From: Chaetorhynchus papuensis
Lineage: Eukaryota; Chordata; Aves; Passeriformes; Rhipiduridae
Length of the DNA stretch: 64,000 nucleotides
Direction: 5' to 3'
NCBI GenBank assembly: GCA_013396525.1
Contig: VWYX01000674.1
Coordinates: forward strand, 62,001-126,000
Shown here piece after piece: positions 39,010-51,800 of this stretch. Positions within the stretch are counted from its first letter, which is position 1. Each line of letters starts with the position of its first letter. The notes under the pieces were generated by a model. That model worked only from the letters and a program-made list of their open reading frames with translations, searched no databases and was not told the origin of the DNA. A program made the translations under genes and the position numbers.

Positions 39010-39545
39010 GGCATTCAGAGCCCAGTCCAACTAGATCTTGAATGTTTCCAAGCATGGGACATCTACAACCTCTCAGTCAACCTGTACAAGTATTTCACCA
39101 AACGCATCACAATTTTTTTTCCTTATATCTAGTCTGAATCTATATGGTCTTTTAGTTTACAGCCATTACATCTTGTCATATCACAACAGGCCCTGTTACT
39201 AAAAATCTGTCCCCATCTTTCTTCTAGGCCTCTTTTAAATATTGAAAGGCCACAGTAGGTCTTCGTGAAGCCCTCACTTCTCCAGGCTGAACAGCCCCGA
39301 CTCTCTCAGTCTGTTTTTGCAGGAGAGGTGCTTTAGCCCTCTGATCATTTTCGTGACCTCTTCTGGACTCATTCCAACAGGTCCATGTCTTTCCTGTGCT
39401 GATGACCTTGGATGCAGCACTCTGGGTGGGGTCTCAAGAGACCAGAGCAGAACAGAAGAATCACTTCCCTTGATCTGCTAGCCACACTTCTGTTGCTGCA
39501 GACCAGGATAAGGTTGGTGTTCTGGGCTACAAACACACGCTATAA
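39010..39545 (-). mobile_element. CR1 LINE fragment, 3' part
   Basis: On the minus strand this runs through the 3' part of CR1 ORF2 toward the 3' end. On the plus strand it shows the familiar words CAGGCTGAACAGCCC (39282 onward), GAGAGGTGCTTTAGCCCTCT, CCAACAGGTCCATGTC and GGTGGGGTCTC, and near its 3' side TTGAATGTTTCCAAGCATGGG. These correspond to the segment coding for the C-terminal part of the CR1 reverse transcriptase polyprotein. It is 5'-truncated and lacks the terminal octamer repeat. The frame is broken and no protein is made. Confidence 0.9.
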
Positions 39546-40880
39546 GTTGTTTACTTCCAAACTGGAGAGCTGTCAGTCTCATTGCTGATCCTGGCAACTG
39601 AGGTGACACATATCCTTTGTCTTCCCTTGCCCTTTTCCCTGAAAGCTCCATATACCTTCCCTCTCTCATGTTCTGGCAGCCACTAGCAGCCAGCCTGCAG
39701 TCCTGCTCTCCAGAGCTATCCTTGTAGTCTCTTTGACTCGGGCATGGTGCAGCGGTCCCCTGGCGCAGGTGGCCCACTACAGACATCTCCAGTCTGCCTA
39801 CCCATCTGCTCCCATTAAGGCCAGCCAGCCTCCCTGCTGCAATATGGTTTAGCTGCAGGATGCTCTTACTCCCTCCCTAGTGTGTCTGATGACTGGCACA
39901 AGCCATCTGACACCCCAAACTACCAAGATCACTCACTGCTAATCTGTCTCAGAAAAGCCTGAATTTCACTCCCCTTACCCTAACCCTATGCTGTACTCTA
40001 GTCAGCCTGTGCTGGAGGATTTTGTGGTTTTTCTGCATTCGAGTTCAAGGAAAGGAAAGAGGCAAGGTTGTTCTCTGAAAAGGCTGACAGCCAGTCTCAC
40101 GGGCATAGTCCAAAAGTACTTTGTACAGCAGCAGTTCTATTACTTACACATTTAATGAATGCACAAAGGTTACATGGTTTCAGATTTCCTAACCATAACC
40201 CTTTCTGGGAACACCAAGTCAAATTTTAGTCTTTGGCAGGTCACTAAACCCCCACAGAAGTCAATGCATTTGGAAATAGAACCAGCATTTGACCTACCTC
40301 CTATAATCACTTTTTATTAAGAAAGTAACTTCTCAGGTATTATGTTCATGTAAATTTCTGTATTTAAATACACATCTAAAAAGCAGAAGAATACAAAGGT
40401 TACTTCAGGGGAAAAATACTCTTTCTATGCTCCTGCAAATCTGAAGAAACACTGGACATGTGCCCAGCAATAACTTCAGACTCTTTAAGCAAATTGGGTC
40501 CTTACAACGTTACTCAAGCTTCCCTAATGAATGATGATTTCCTTACGTATTACTTGGCAGTGAGCTAACAAGGCCCCATTAAACAAAATGCATATTAATA
40601 TTGTCCTAAGTAATGTTTTTTTACAGTCCACTGTCATTATGCTGAATTAGCTCTGCAAAGAAATCTTGAGGAAATACATGATCAACAAAGTAGAGTATAA
40701 TGGGTACATCTTTGTGCAACATATGTATGTCAGACAGGGAGAGTCTGTCAGTTCATCATATGCTCTCCCATAAGAATAGGAAAGTTCTTGAATCTCTAGG
40801 GCTCCTACACTGCCATTTATTTTCCCTTAGCAGCACATATCTGTGTAGATCCTGGCACCACGTGTTTGTAAATGTCAAAG
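39546..40880. other. noncoding stretch, no gene recognised
   Basis: Unique sequence between a CR1 copy and a TG tract. A CCCTAACCCT-like word near 39.98 kb is too short to be an interstitial telomeric repeat. Confidence 0.5.
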
Positions 40881-40908
40881 TGCGTGTGTGTGTGTGTGTG
40901 CGTGTGTG

Positions 40909-40939
<31 letters not shown>
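40881..40939. repeat. (TG)n microsatellite
   Basis: About 29 TG units with three CG interruptions (TGCG). Alternating purine-pyrimidine sequence of this kind can adopt Z-DNA. It is expected to vary in length. Confidence 0.97.
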
Positions 40940-41911
40940 CAAAGATAATAAAGGGAAAAAAGTGTCCATCTCCAAAGACCCTCAGCTTTAGAAGGGGCAA
41001 ATAACTGGTAGTGAGGTTTTGAGTGACTCCTGGGATCTATCATGTACCACCCTTCAGGACACGTATTTCCAGTTATTTCTGATCACCCTGTTTGGTAGCT
41101 TTCATGTTTTTTCATGCTTTGCCTAAAGGGAAAAGATTATTCAACTATTAGGTCATCTTGTACAACTGCTTTTCTTTCTCAAGAGTCCTCTTTTTCCAGA
41201 AAGGTACTCCAACTGAAATTGTAGCAGGGATTCCTAAAGGATGAGATACTGTTGATAAGATTACAGCCAAAGCCAGCATGACCTGACACTGTGTCACACC
41301 ATAAAAAGAAAATAAGGTAAATTTCTGCGGTGTTTTTATGCGGCATCTTTTTATAAATTTCCGAATAGATAAAAGGGGAAAGTTTTTTTCTCTGCCTTTC
41401 CAGTGTTTGCATTCACACAAATATTTTTGTACCATTAGCTATAGTGGCAACAAAGCTCCCACACAGAGGCTAATTCTGGGGGGGGGAAAATTAAGTCCAT
41501 TTAAATGTATGGACTTTATATCAAAGTTCTGAGTTAGAAAACTCCTTTATCATCCAGTGAACACGACATTGTCAAAATGTTAATTCCTGCTCTGGCTTTT
41601 AACCTCACAGCAATACCACTTTACCCCATGATAGCTTTAATGTTCAAACACTAAGAAGAATCTTGCAGTGATGCTTCAGGGTGTGGGAGGTATCCAGTAG
41701 GTGTCATTCCTAACTCTGTGTTGATATGGTATCAAAGTACAATATGTAAACTCATTTTCATGAGCATTCTCTTGCCCTCCTATTGACTTTGGAGATTGCA
41801 TAACCACAGCTACTGGGTATATTGTGGTTGGGCACCCATGGTTCAGGAGGCAATACTGCAATCACATTTGATTTATTTATTTTCTGGTTGCTCCACGCTG
41901 GTTGTGCTATC
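40940..41911. other. noncoding stretch, no gene recognised
   Basis: Unique sequence with a G9 run at about 41478-41486. The anonymous open frames at 41148-41435 (minus) do not resemble any family. Confidence 0.5.
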
Positions 41912-42200
41912 TGTCATGGAATAAGCTGGTTCTGTGTGTTTTGCAGTTCCTGGGACTATTTTCTGTCTCCTGGGGTGGGCATGAGCCCTGGACAGGTCCT
42001 GACACTCCATGCATCCTTCCTCCAATTCTCACATGCCTCACATCTACACGCTGCTTCCCACTGCAAGAAAGCCTGGGTGTGCAGGCTGGCTTGTCTTCAA
42101 GCTGAAGAGCTGATCAATTAGCAGGTACTCTTTGCAATAAACCTGCTTTGCTGACCTAGAAACCAAAAAGCATTTCATTTATCAGCCACAGATTTGCCTT
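41912..42200 (+). mobile_element. putative LTR-derived segment
   Basis: A stretch beginning TGTCATGGAATAAG leads to TTTGCAATAAACCTGCTTTG (42131-42150). That is a classic AATAAA polyadenylation word in the form often seen in avian LTRs, followed by a U5-like region. I could not find a matching TG...CA pair with target duplications, nor a clear TATA box, so boundaries and identity are uncertain. An ordinary unique region containing AATAAA is a real alternative. Confidence 0.25.
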
Positions 42201-42499
42201 TGTCCTGCAGGTGGATCCCAGTGCTGGGTGGTGATCCATCACCTGTGAATCATCCTTTCCCGGCTGGTGTCACTGTCTGTGGCTCCACCCGGTGTGTTGG
42301 TAGTGGCTTTTCCTGGGTGCAGGTACACACTGTGATTACTCCATCACATACTGTTAGTCTTGGACCAGGAAAGGTTTGGTGGAAGCTTCTTCTAAGGGGC
42401 TGGATGGACAGACAGACACACACAGGGGAGAAACTGCGTGAAGAGCTAAAGTTGTTTTCCTGATACCTGACTATGAGTACAATTTCAAGTTCTTCTCAG

Positions 42500-42880
42500 T
42501 GCCCTTAGGGCACTAACAGACCTTAATAGCCCAGATCAGACTCACCTGGGCCTCTCCCACACCCTCTGTCAGAGGACCCAGAAGCCCAATTTAGGCGCAG
42601 TTGTGAGCCTTTGGTTCTTGTCTGACCTATATTGTGGGTGTGCTTGCACTCAGTGCTGTCTGTGACTGTTCCCCTCGTTGGACCTCTAGCTCTGCCTCCT
42701 GCCCCTTGTGACTGGACTCTGAAATGTCCTCTGGACCTGATCCTTTAGCTCGCCCTGTAAGGGATTTTTACTGAACCATATTATTCTTGCCCTGTGGGGT
42801 GGCACCCTAGGTGGTGGTGGCATTGCCTCTGGTGGGATCACCCTTGGCCTCTGGCTTATCCTCTCTCATGAAACAGCCTT
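42500..42880. other. C/T-rich block, possibly an unclassified repeat
   Basis: The plus strand is rich in CT, CCTCT and TGCCCC-type words and poor in A, with a texture of ageing interspersed repeats (runs such as GTTGGACCTCTAGCTCTGCC). It lies between the putative LTR segment and a CR1 copy in the most repeat-dense middle part of the window. I cannot assign a family from the sequence alone. Confidence 0.2.
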
Positions 42881-43119
42881 TCTCTTGCTGATCTCTGACA
42901 TAGTCAGAGGCTTTGACAGAAATACTCATTTGAAATTTGGGTAAGGGATTATTTGGTGTGCTGTTCGGTTTTGTAGTTTTCCTGTCTCTTGTTCAGAAAA
43001 ACCACAAGTTACGCTTATCATAAGACAATATTTAGCCTCCACTCATCCCCTGTACAATAGGTACAAGCCTCTGGAAGTCAAAGCAAACACTGATGAAGAT
43101 GGTGGCTCAACAAGGTTGG

Positions 43120-43515
43120 AGGTGTTGCCAAGGTGAAGTGAGCAGCTGTCACTGGGTTTGTTCAGCTTAGAGAAGGCTGAGTAGAGACCTTGTTGGAGTC
43201 TATGACTTTCTCAAGGGGACGGCAGAGAGGGAGGTGCTGATCATCTCCCTCTGGTGACCAGCGAGAGGACATGAGGAGATGGAAGGAAGCTGCATCAGGG
43301 GAAGTCCAGGTTGAACATTAGGAAAAGGATCTTCACTGAGAAGATGGTTGGGTGCTGGAGCAGTCCCCGGGAAGTGGTTATGGCACCAAGCCTGCCAGAG
43401 TTCAAATAGCGTCTGGATGACTTTGCCATATATTTAAGTGTTAGGCAGTCCTATGAGGAGCAGGGAATTGGGCTGAATGATCCTTATGGGTCCCTTCCAG
43501 TTTGAGATATCTTCT
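43120..43515 (+). mobile_element. CR1 LINE fragment, CR1-Y-like 3' end
   Basis: It begins with the 'GTTTGTTCAGCTTAGAGAAGG' region of CR1 ORF2 (one base of that word differs between subfamilies). It then passes through AACATTAGGAAAAGGATCTTC and AGTTCAAATAGCGTCTGGATG, and ends GATCCTTATGGGTCCCTTCC followed by a decayed ATATCTTCTGATT terminus. The CCTTATGGGTCCC ending is that of CR1-Y-type elements. It is 5'-truncated with a broken frame. Confidence 0.9.
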
Positions 43516-46500
43516 GATTTACACAGCCCAGAACACTTCCTACTGGCTTTATGAAGGCGTTGTTTTTATAGGAACAAGGCATTCCCACAAGGAAAATGAA
43601 CAATGTGGAAGGCTACATTTGCTGATCCAATTCTAATCATCATTTCAGAAAGACAGAGCGATTTGCAGCCAGTTGGGTATGAGGAAGTAATGCTGCTTGA
43701 TGAGTTGGCAGGACTCACATGCTCTTTTCCCAGCTTTGTCTGCCTGCTGATGGATCAGCTGTGCTGCTGAACAGCCAACATGGCCTCTGACCACGGGTGG
43801 AGCAGCCCAGCAGCACAAAAGAAGGTGTGCTGTTGCAAGCTGATTAGAGAATTGGAAAAATGATGTTTCACTGGCTTTTACACAGGGCCTCTGTAGCCTT
43901 GGTAATGTAGTCAATTCCCTGGACTGCAGAAAGAGTTGAGAACCCCAGGTGAGCTATTTGTACATCTAAGCTGTCAATAGCTATCATCAGCTAAGGCAGA
44001 CTGGGTCAAGGAACTCTCCTCTCTCCTCCTCTGCCTCCACAGCTTGGAAGGTGCTGTAATTGTCAGTCATTGCAGAGGTAGCAAATTAGTGAGCACCTTA
44101 AATAAAGAGGAAAGAAAAGGGCATGTACCCTCAGAGGTTAATTCGTAAAGCATGGTGGCCCTTGTGCCTACAGAAGGGCTCCACGTCTTCAGGGATGCAG
44201 GGAACTTTTCCTGAATGTTCAGTAGACTTCAGTGATGTAAAAATTGAGTTGGGGGTCCCCTGAATGAGGAACAAGGTGGTGGCCGTGTCTCAAGAGGCAA
44301 CCTAAACCTTAACCCATGCCTAGGTGGTGCCCAACTCATCCAAGAGCTGTGGAGGTGGTGGAGTCTGGTTTCCTGTGGTTTTGTCCTGCAGTGGGGTTAT
44401 CTGCTATCTCATTAGATGCCAAATCCCATTGTTTTCCCAGGACTACAGTTCTGGACATTTCACTCTTTGCACTCATCTAGGACATCCAGGCTGTAGGCGT
44501 TCTCAGTGGGGGAGGTGATGGGGGTTTTCTCCTCACTATCTGCTGGCCTATTTTCCTTGCTGGAGGAACTAAAAATATCTGAAGCTGCCATGTGTTTGTT
44601 ACATTGGATTGGTTGGCCAGCAGGATCGAAGGTTACTGGGAGGAGACTGAGTCGAATTATGTGTACACACAAACATACACAGTGCACAATTACAGTAACC
44701 TCATTGCCTTAGGAAACTGAGCTACAAGTAGCATGAGGTGTAGTAGGACTATAAGAAAAATTGTTTTTTCCCCACATAGCAAGGGAGTCACTAAAGTTTG
44801 GACACCTAGTGGTTTAATGACATCTGAACATGGACATACACACAGAGAGAGAAAACTATAAGCAGAACAAAAGGCGACAAAAGAAAACTGCCTTGAAAAT
44901 ATACCCGGGTCACGAAGATATTTTTGAAGTGTGAGGATGCTTGTAATACAGCATACACACACAGCTGTACTGAGCAGTGGGCATGATTTAAGGTGTATTT
45001 ATTTTAAAAAATAGAACTGTTTTTATTCTCCTTGCAGAAATATATCACAATATATTCAAGGTTGATGGTGGAATTCCATTTTTATACCTACCTAGTGGAG
45101 TACTGTCCTGACTGTAGAGGAGAAGAAGTTGCTCTGCAGTGTTTTCTTTCAAAAGAGAACAAATCCATTCAAAACACAAGCATCAAGCCATGGTCAGGTT
45201 TTTTGTTTTGTTTGTCCCAAACAACCCCTTGCAGATGACTATAAGCTACATTTGTCTCTGCTCCTTGTTTCGTGTGGAACAAGCTGCTGTGGCTGCTCCT
45301 CTAGCCTCTACATGGCGATAATGGTCACGACATGGTTACAGAATTCCCCACTGCTAAAGAGATGCTGTGTGGATGGTAGATCAAGGCAAAATGCTGCTCC
45401 CAGTGCTCAAGTTTTGCTTCACGATAAGGCTATTTTTGGGTGAGTTGCTCCTCCATAGAGAATTCCTCCCCAGTGTTCAATATGCTTCAATGATGTAGGA
45501 ATTAGGCGTCAGGTAAAATCTGCAATCCTGTCTGATGTAACTGTAAATTACTGAGGTTAGGTGGCAGACAGCAAGAATCAGCTACTTAAATTCATTGTGA
45601 CATGTACAATACTTGGTAGGTGGTAAAATAATTACTCATAACAGCAAAGATGGCAGTGTTTAGTTCTGTATTACATCTATGGAGCTATTTCTTTCCTTTA
45701 AAGTTTAAGTATTGAAAGCACTAAGTGCTTGTGCACAGTTCAGTTCAGTTTAGACACTCCTGAAAGCAGCTATAAATATACTTACCTCTCCAAATTTGAG
45801 TAAGCCTCTGGTAAGTGCGAAATATTGTCAAGTCTGTTTTGCATTCTCTCAGTTAATGTTTTGATGTCTGGCTTCAGCTTTATACTACCACAGAGTTGGC
45901 AAGGCACAGACAAAGCATTTTTCCCAGCTCATAACCATATCATAAAATCCACAGGCTTATAAAGCAGTGTTTATTCTGGTGGTTTTCCCTAATGCTGCAA
46001 GTATAAAGATGCCTAACAAAGAAATACTTTCAATACAAATAAGTGCTAATAGAAAAAGTTTTACCGTACCATGGTAGAAAATTGTCAAGAGCTAAATGGC
46101 CACAGATTGCATTTTTCTTGTAGAAAAGCTGCTTTGAACTATGCATGGCAATCTGACTCCATGCTTGGGACTGCTTGAACTGAGCAATGATCCAATAATA
46201 TTCTGCAGGGAACCTTTCTTGGCAAGGCCTGTACTCCAAACCTGAGTTTTGGACTGCAGGCCACTCCAGAGAACTAGAGAAAGAAATAGCAGAGGGCCAT
46301 CTATGAAATGTTCCTGGTAGTATTCCTACAACTTAATTGAACTCTGTGCAGGAGGTGAAAAAGCCTCTCTGTGGAAAATGACAGGGAGCATCCCCAGATC
46401 CCAGGGATGAGGCACCATAGTACCTTTCCCTCCTCACCTTTTCCCCTGTGTCTGCTCAGGTACATCGGTGTCTGGTATTGCAAGCCACAGGCATTCAAAA

Positions 46501-47784
46501 CTCTGTCACTCAGAAATAGCAAGATTGGTTTTAGTAATCAGATCATCTTAATAACTCTGATTTTGCTTCTTTGCCTTCTGGTGTTGCATCTACAGATCAC
46601 CACCTTTTTGTTTTGTTTTTTTTTTTTAATTTCAGGGGGAAAGGGGATTTACTTTTCTCATTTATTTATTTGCCAATCATTTCAATACCAATTTTTAAAG
46701 TTTTCATGCAGCACCAATGAGCGTTACATTTTCCTTAAAATATGTAGATTGGAATTCTCTGTCAAACCAAGGCAGAGGATTTAAGATACAAAATACCACA
46801 GGTTCACACTAAAACAACTGTTGTCCTAACTATTATTTATAAACATGTAGTAAGTAAAATATGACCATCCAATGGGTAGCAAAAGCACAACCTCAACAGC
46901 ATGTGTCAGAGTCAGACATGCTTCACAGAAGGATGCCAGACAGCAGGATAGAAAGCATATCATTCCCTTATCAGCTGATGCCCTCAGAGAAGAGCTTCAT
47001 GGCCCTGGAGTACTGAACACCCCTGAAAAAGTTCGAGGTTGCAAAAAGGTAAGGAAATAATGCTCTAGAGGTCAAAACTCCTTAAAGGAAATTTGGCATA
47101 GCCAGCCTAAAAAAAGATTGATTAGGAGCTGGATTCTGTCTTCATATGCTAAAGACTGTCTTAAGTCAAGATGCAATTTGTACCCTCTGAGAGTCACTTA
47201 TCTGAGTTGAACTGTAGTTTTGAATTAAATGTGGAAGTTTTAGTGGTTTGTACTATTTGAACTAATATTTTTGAATAGCCATGCACCTGACAGGTGCTTC
47301 TGCAGGGCTCAAATCCTGACATGGAGAAGAAAAACTCTCTTGGATCTCACAGGCTGTGGTTCAGCCCCCAGAACACCTCAGCACCTCATTTGGCTGCTGT
47401 CCTTTCTCAAGCTGGACTTGCTGAAGAGACCATGATAGGCAAGTATCTCTGTTGTCCCAGAACTGTACAGCTCAGAGAAAGACCAACACTCAACAGATGT
47501 GCCTGCCTCACCACAACCCTTTCAGCAAGAAGCCAAGTAAGAACTAAATTTCCTTGATGAGGTGAGCAGGGCTATTGGCAAGTCCTGTGCAAGAGTCGTA
47601 AGCATTCTTTATTCCTAAATCATATGCCTTGGGTTTTTGGAAGCAAATTATTGGTCTGTGCTGGTATGTAATCACCTTTTAATCAAGTGACTGAGACTTC
47701 TATTTTGTTATCTAAAAATTCAGGCCTGGTAGTGAACTATAATGATTCACTTTTCAGGTAAAAAGTCTCAAGTAGCATCCTTAA
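43516..47784. other. noncoding stretch, no gene recognised
   Basis: Unique sequence with a T12 run at 46616-46627. An open frame at 46872-47060 ends at a donor-like AAAAAGGTAAGG near 47049, but no convincing acceptor precedes it. No family was recognised. Confidence 0.5.
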
Positions 47785-47860
47785 AAGTTCCCAAAACCCT
47801 TGTGAGGTAAGCAATAATACCTGTCTCTACAGAAGGATACATTTTGCTCTGGGAAGGCAA
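47785..47860 (-). mobile_element. possible ancient MIR-like SINE fragment
   Basis: The plus strand reads CCCTTGTGAGGTAAGCAATAATACC, then CTACAGAAGG. This resembles the reverse complement of the MIR core (a CCTYGTGAGGTAGGTA-like word, then the complement of TCTGTAAAATGGG). It is short and diverged. Confidence 0.35.
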
Positions 47861-48781
47861 GAGGCCAATTCGGTGTGGGCAACTAGAACCTCATGGCACC
47901 CATAAACTTTGGCAAACATGAGCTACAATATTTTGCCCACAGTGGGAATGTGGGGTGACTGGTGCTCCGTTGCCCAAATGTTTTGCCTGTTAGCCATACT
48001 CTTTAGCCACGGGGCTCTTCTGCCTGGAGTGTCTGAGTGCTGTGGTCAAGGTGTGCTGCAGGCTACTGCAAGTTTGTGAGACATGGGCTCTGACTCAAGG
48101 CAGCCTGGCTTTTGTTTGTTTTTGTCCTTAGATGGCTTTTTCCCTGGTCTCTGGCTATATCTAGGCAGTGAACAGAGTAAAATGAAGAACTCCTAATAAC
48201 AGTCACATTGGACTGAAAAAAATACCAGAGTTAATCTTTTTTTCCCTGTGTCTCTTCATTTGCCAGCATCTATAAAACCAAAGTATTAAATACAGCAGAT
48301 GTTGGTTAAGCATTTCTAGACTTAAAGCTATGCTTCCTTAACCATCTATTGCTTCTGGAGTGAGAAACTGGGGAATGGTTAAGTTTTCTTGAGTGTTCCA
48401 TAAAGGCAGTAAGCCCCATGTGAGCTGTTTCAAGAGCGAGTCCTCTGTAAAGACGTTTAGTGGAGAAAGCCTCTGTACACTGAGGGTCGCTGCAGTGATC
48501 CCATCTCTTGAAGTTTGTAGTCTTAGCACTGGGTCTGATGTCATTTGAGAATTTTGCTTTTGGTTTTGGCAAGCATGTTTGCTAAGTCCATTTTACTTGA
48601 CTTTTTGCAAGAGAGTGTGTGTGCACTGTCTCCTTATGCTCTTTGTACCATGGTCACCATCTGATTTCTTCTAATAGTGCATCAAGCAACTCGACTCATT
48701 ATCACATTTGTACACAGGAATATTTGAGGGGAGTTTTATTTCTCCAGACACAAATGCTAATCTATTCATTAAATGCATTTA

Positions 48782-48897
48782 CAAAAAAAAACCAAACCAA
48801 ACTAAACCAAACCAAACCAAAAAAACAAAAACAAAACCAAAAACAACCCCAAACCAAAAAAAAAAAAAAACCAAAACACCAAAACCACAACCAAACA
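48782..48897. repeat. A/C-rich low-complexity tract, (AAACC)n-like
   Basis: Degenerate AAACC and AAAAC units with an A15 run at 48856-48870. There is almost no G or T on the plus strand. Reading it as protein gives lysine/threonine/asparagine runs of no meaning. Confidence 0.95.
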
Positions 48898-51800
48898 GGA
48901 AATTATTTTGTGCCAAGGTGAGTATAAGAACTGTTAGTGAATTTGATTACTTATTTTCCTTAAAATCATGACCATTTATATTCCTATATAGAAAAAGCCA
49001 ATAATATCTACAGAGCATGTTTAATATCTCTAAAGCAGACTTTCAGAGGACCCTCTTTTCCTTATCTTTTTCTGTGTGCTGTGTGCTCTTCAGGCACTGT
49101 TCTCGTATGTACAGACTGAGTCATCCATTCAGGCAATAGAAATCATGTTCCTGCGCTGAGTCACGCTGGCCAAATACAGAGTATCAAGCATCAAAAAATG
49201 AAGAGGAGCCTTTGCCTCAAAGAGCTTTTAGAAGTGGAAATGTGTCTTAACTATTAAAAACATTTGTTGAGTAATTCTGACAAATTTATAAAACTCATTA
49301 CTACTATCTTGAGAGTAGGAAAAGGAGTAGTTCCAAGAACAGATGAACTAAAGAAACCTGATTTCCTATAAATATGTTTCATTAAAGAAATACCTAGAAA
49401 TCCTCTTTTAATCTAATACATTATTTAGATCTATTTATTATTTTTGTCTTTGGTTTGAAGAGGATGAGAACTTCAGTGGAAATCTCTTTCACTACGTAAC
49501 ATTTATCTCTCTCTTAGGGGACTGTCTAGCATCCAACAAGATTGTTTCATCTCAGAAACCAGGTTAAAAGGATCTTTTATTTTTGGGAACTAGCAGTCAC
49601 CAAACTAGAAGCAATGCCTGGAGGGTTAGTAGTAGCAGGCAAGGAGGTGCTGCTGGGGCAGAAACTTAGGAAGATCCCATAATGTCTAATGTGTTGAAAG
49701 GCAAAGCAATAAAGCAAGTCAAGGGTGATAAAGTTATTTGCCTGCATATGAAATACTTTAAGTCTCCTATAAGTACACCTAGGATTGCATTGCCTGATAA
49801 AGCAGCAGTTTTATTCGGGGTCAAATGCAACCTGGGAGCTTGCAGAGTAGCTTCCTGTTTGAATACACACAATGAGACATTAGACTCATTTGTTTGGTTA
49901 TGGAACAGCCAAAAGCATGCTGAGGTGCTGGAGTTCAGGCCTTGATTGTTGTTTGGGTGCTTTTGGTTTTGGTTTGATTGTACAGAACTGCTATAAACAG
50001 CTTCTGAATGACTTCTGAACTTGAGCCCTGTTTATGAGGCAGGATGGCTCCAAAGTATCACACATTCTTTCGGTTCAGTAACAGTGCTGTTCACATGTGA
50101 CTGAACCTGTATCTGGGCAAGATCTTAGATTAAGGGGAGCAACGTGTGGTAAGCCTCTTCCTTCTGGGATGGAGTAAATTCCAGCTTATGATTCTAACCA
50201 GAACACTGTGGATGCAGTAATTTGAACAGTGCTGTTCAGCCTGTGCTAACGGGCTTGGCAAGGACACTTTGAAACACCCTGCTCCAGACTGGACAGGAAC
50301 CCTGCACGAAGTTTGTAGGAAAGGCTCTATTCACAGAGAGCAAAAGCACCACTAGAATTTTTTCTTTTAAGGAACAACAGTTTCACTTCACAAGTTTGTA
50401 GCTTATCTAGCAGACAATACAGGAAACAAGAGTCAGTTGTGAACCACACATGAGCTGCTGTACGACTTGAAGCTGACAGACAGTGAAGGAGCTATTGCAG
50501 TGCCATGCACTGAAAATATGATATATACCTGTGAGATTTGTTTCTGGTAAAATAATATTAATAACCTGATATCCTGTGGGAGGGCTCTGGAAGTTTGAAA
50601 ATTACAAAGCGTGGGCCCATCTATGGGCCCATCCATTCATCATAGAATTAACTATTTCTGATTGCTTCAAAATTACACTTAAAACTGGGGAAATAGAAAT
50701 CCTCCACAACTGATTTTCCTTTTCTTTCCTTGCTCCTCCCAAGGCTTTTCCTTTCCACATTTCCAAACACAGCAATTTTAAACTACGCAGGAGAGGCCAG
50801 GCCATTTGCCACTGTGGGAACATGGAACGAGAGACACTTCTGAGACCTGACCACCAGCTGCACCACATTTAATCTAGCAAGGCTCCTGCTAAATACACAC
50901 CGGCTTTAAATGAAATAGCAGCTATGATAAGTAAGTAAATAAAAATCCCAGCTCTCTAGAAAGGGGGAACTGTTCTCCCTTTTCCTTACTTGTGACTATA
51001 AACCCTGCCCTCTGAGGCTAGAGAAGAGCTAAAAGAGCTGCCTGCCCAGCAGCATCCCAGCAGCTGCCAGCTACCCCAAATGGCTCAGCGTGCCTGGGAA
51101 CATCCACGCCAGCCAGCCTCATGCAAAAGGGCTCTCTGGCTGCCTGCGCAGACCTGCACAGCTATTTGAGTGTGTGCTCTGCGAATGCCAGCAGTACCAC
51201 CCAGACTCCAGTCATTAGCCTAAGGTCATCAGTACATTTCTCTGCTTGGGAGTGTCTGCATTTTATGTATCACTATGGCTTGTCTGGGTGTGTGTGTATT
51301 TGTTTGTGTGCTTGCTCTGTAATGATCCAACCTATCTTGCGCATATATTTAAAAATATTTTTTAAAAAGAGGGTAGATATCATTACCTAAAGGAAAGCAA
51401 AGTGCAGGGTCAGAGGTTGTGCCCTTCACTGAAGGATACAGAGCAGAGACATGCACTGGGACACCAGGTTTCTGACACAAAGCCTGCAGTCTCTGCTAAG
51501 CCGTGCTACTTTTTTTGCCTCTTCTGTGTAGGAAGCATTCTGAATTGTAGATTATCTAACATGCATTCCTGCTGTTGTGCTTCAGAAAGCCCTGTGGCAA
51601 AGGAGAGGGAATTCTGTTTCTTTACCTAAGAACATTTACTACTTCTGGTGTTACTGACAAGAAGACTTAAGCTCAGCAACAACTTCCCTTGACTTAAGCC
51701 TGAACAGCAACAAACTGCTAACAAGAGCACTCAATGCATCCTTTAGCAAATGTCTGACAGAGTGACCAGCCAAGTCCAGCTGCATTCATTTCCAGTGACC

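Noticed and set aside
39970..39990. CCCTAACCCT word as an interstitial telomere
   Set aside because: Fewer than two full hexamer units; expected by chance.
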